From Angelakisella sp. (GTDB lineage Bacteria > Bacillota > Clostridia > Oscillospirales > Ruminococcaceae), in contig JAHHTQ010000044.1 in NCBI GenBank assembly GCA_020024555.1, forward strand, positions 1-12,304: 12,304 nt of DNA, written 5' to 3'. The notes beneath the pieces are model-generated. The model ran no database searches. It saw nothing but the letters and a program-made list of their open reading frames with translations, and was not told where the DNA came from. A program made the translations under genes and the position numbers. Position 1 is the first letter of the stretch, and every line of letters begins with the position of its first letter. Positions 11,595 through 12,304 of the stretch are shown here, one piece after another.

Positions 11595-12304
11595 TTATTC
11601 TATAAAAAATAAATAATCTTCTTGTGCAAACGTAATATTGCATGGGTTTGTAAGTTTATATGCAAATTGCGTTTCAAGTCTTTGTCCATTGATATATGTA
11701 TAATTTGATGAATTTTCATCTTGAATATAATACTCATTATCTTCAATGAATATGGTCGCATGAAGCCTGCTCACAAAATTGTTATGAATACATAAATTGC
11801 AATCTGTTGATTTGCCGATAGTAAATGGCAAGGTATATATTGCGAATACGGTATCCGATTCTAAATGTTTTAGATATGCTTTGGGGAAATTTTGATAATT
11901 ATTGTGTGGTAAGAAAGGCGCGTTTTCATCTTCTTCACTGTTATATGAATTATTAAAGTTATTTTGCAAACTTCTGTCAGAATATTCTAAATTATTTGAG
12001 TTAAAATTTTTGAAACTGTCAGGTATTCGGTCTATATTATTTTTTAAAGGATTGGCGATTGTCCCTAAATTATTGCTATTTATATTGAAGAAAGCATTGT
12101 TATCCGAAAAGTCATTGTTTTGATATTCTACGTTATCAAAATTATCAGACCTAAAAGAATTTTCCACAGGAACAAAACCGCTATGCGAATATTCATTGCC
12201 ATTGCTATTGAAAAAAGCATTGTTATCCGAAAAGTTATTGTTTTGATACTCTACGTTATCAAAATTATCAGACCTAAAAGAATTTTCCACAGGAACAAAA
12301 CCGC
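11595..12304 (-). CDS. FHA-domain protein with Asn-rich tandem repeats (5' end outside window)
   Basis: The reading frame is open to the window edge, so this is a partial gene of at least 236 codons. A GTG at 12288-12290 could be taken as a start, but it lies inside a repeat unit whose downstream copy reads GFVPVENSF. The codons before the GTG also encode GFVP, so translation most likely begins beyond the window. The visible N-terminal part is Asn/Ser/Phe-rich, low-complexity and probably disordered. The C-terminal 95 residues form an FHA phosphothreonine-peptide-binding domain. Counting from that GTG, TIGKSTDC (157-164) has the usual GR replaced by GK, SRLH is at 174-177 and NG at 201-202. 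There is no membrane helix in the visible part. FHA proteins usually act with Ser/Thr kinases; none is in view. Confidence 0.85.
   Translation of the reverse strand, partial: GFVPVENSFRSDNFDNVEYQNNNFSDNNAFFNSNGNEYSHSGFVPVENSFRSDNFDNVEYQNNDFSDNNAFFNINSNNLGTIANPLKNNIDRIPDSFKNFNSNNLEYSDRSLQNNFNNSYNSEEDENAPFLPHNNYQNFPKAYLKHLESDTVFAIYTLPFTIGKSTDCNLCIHNNFVSRLHATIFIEDNEYYIQDENSSNYTYINGQRLETQFAYKLTNPCNITFAQEDYLFFIE
12084..12304 (-). repeat. 123-bp (41-residue) tandem repeat in the FHA gene
   Basis: Two copies with a 123-bp period are visible. The conserved 98-bp blocks at 12084-12181 and 12207-12304 differ at only three positions. Between them is a 25-nt variable Asn/Gly-coding stretch. The second block reaches the last base of the window, so more copies may lie beyond. 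Near-identity at DNA level points to recent duplication or ongoing homogenisation. Confidence 0.92.

Overview
The window comes from a low-GC, endospore-forming member of the Bacillota, most likely an anaerobic Clostridia. The signs are AT-rich intergenic DNA, strong GGAGG ribosome binding sites, the ylxM-ffh-rpsP-khpA order, a SpoVT sporulation regulator and a Na+-pumping decarboxylase. I cannot name a species from the sequence alone.

Positions 1-5630 are almost entirely minus-strand housekeeping genes. Read right to left they are: mnmE (tRNA wobble modification); thiT behind a TPP riboswitch with a terminator; rpsT (S20) with its own promoter and terminator; the ylxM-ffh-rpsP-khpA operon (signal recognition particle, ribosomal protein S16 and a KH RNA-binding protein), driven by a near-consensus promoter; a terminator; and a tRNA-Ser(GGA) gene with its own extended -10 promoter.

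Positions 5630-6016 form a divergent intergenic region. Positions 6017-9846 are a four-gene plus-strand operon encoding a split, membrane-bound, biotin-dependent, Na+-translocating decarboxylase of the oxaloacetate decarboxylase type. Its genes are the carboxyltransferase alpha subunit, a small membrane-anchor subunit (OadG type), a separate biotin carrier protein and the beta membrane pump subunit. Together they should transfer the carboxyl group of oxaloacetate to biotin on the carrier, then decarboxylate carboxybiotin in the membrane subunit while exporting Na+. Two subunits look unusual. The anchor subunit has an internally duplicated C-terminal module, and the beta subunit carries an insertion of about 100 residues. 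A large structured bidirectional terminator separates this operon from the next gene.

Positions 9960-12304 look sporulation- or surface-related. A minus-strand ferritin-like di-iron protein carries an N-terminal tail of Cys-rich 14-residue tandem repeats. Divergent from it is spoVT. Convergent with spoVT is an FHA-domain protein whose N-terminal part is a 41-residue (123 bp) near-identical tandem repeat that runs off the window edge.

No insertion sequence, prophage, CRISPR array, toxin-antitoxin pair or defence island was found. The most novel-looking elements are the Cys-repeat ferritin-like protein, the FHA repeat protein and the remodelled decarboxylase subunits.
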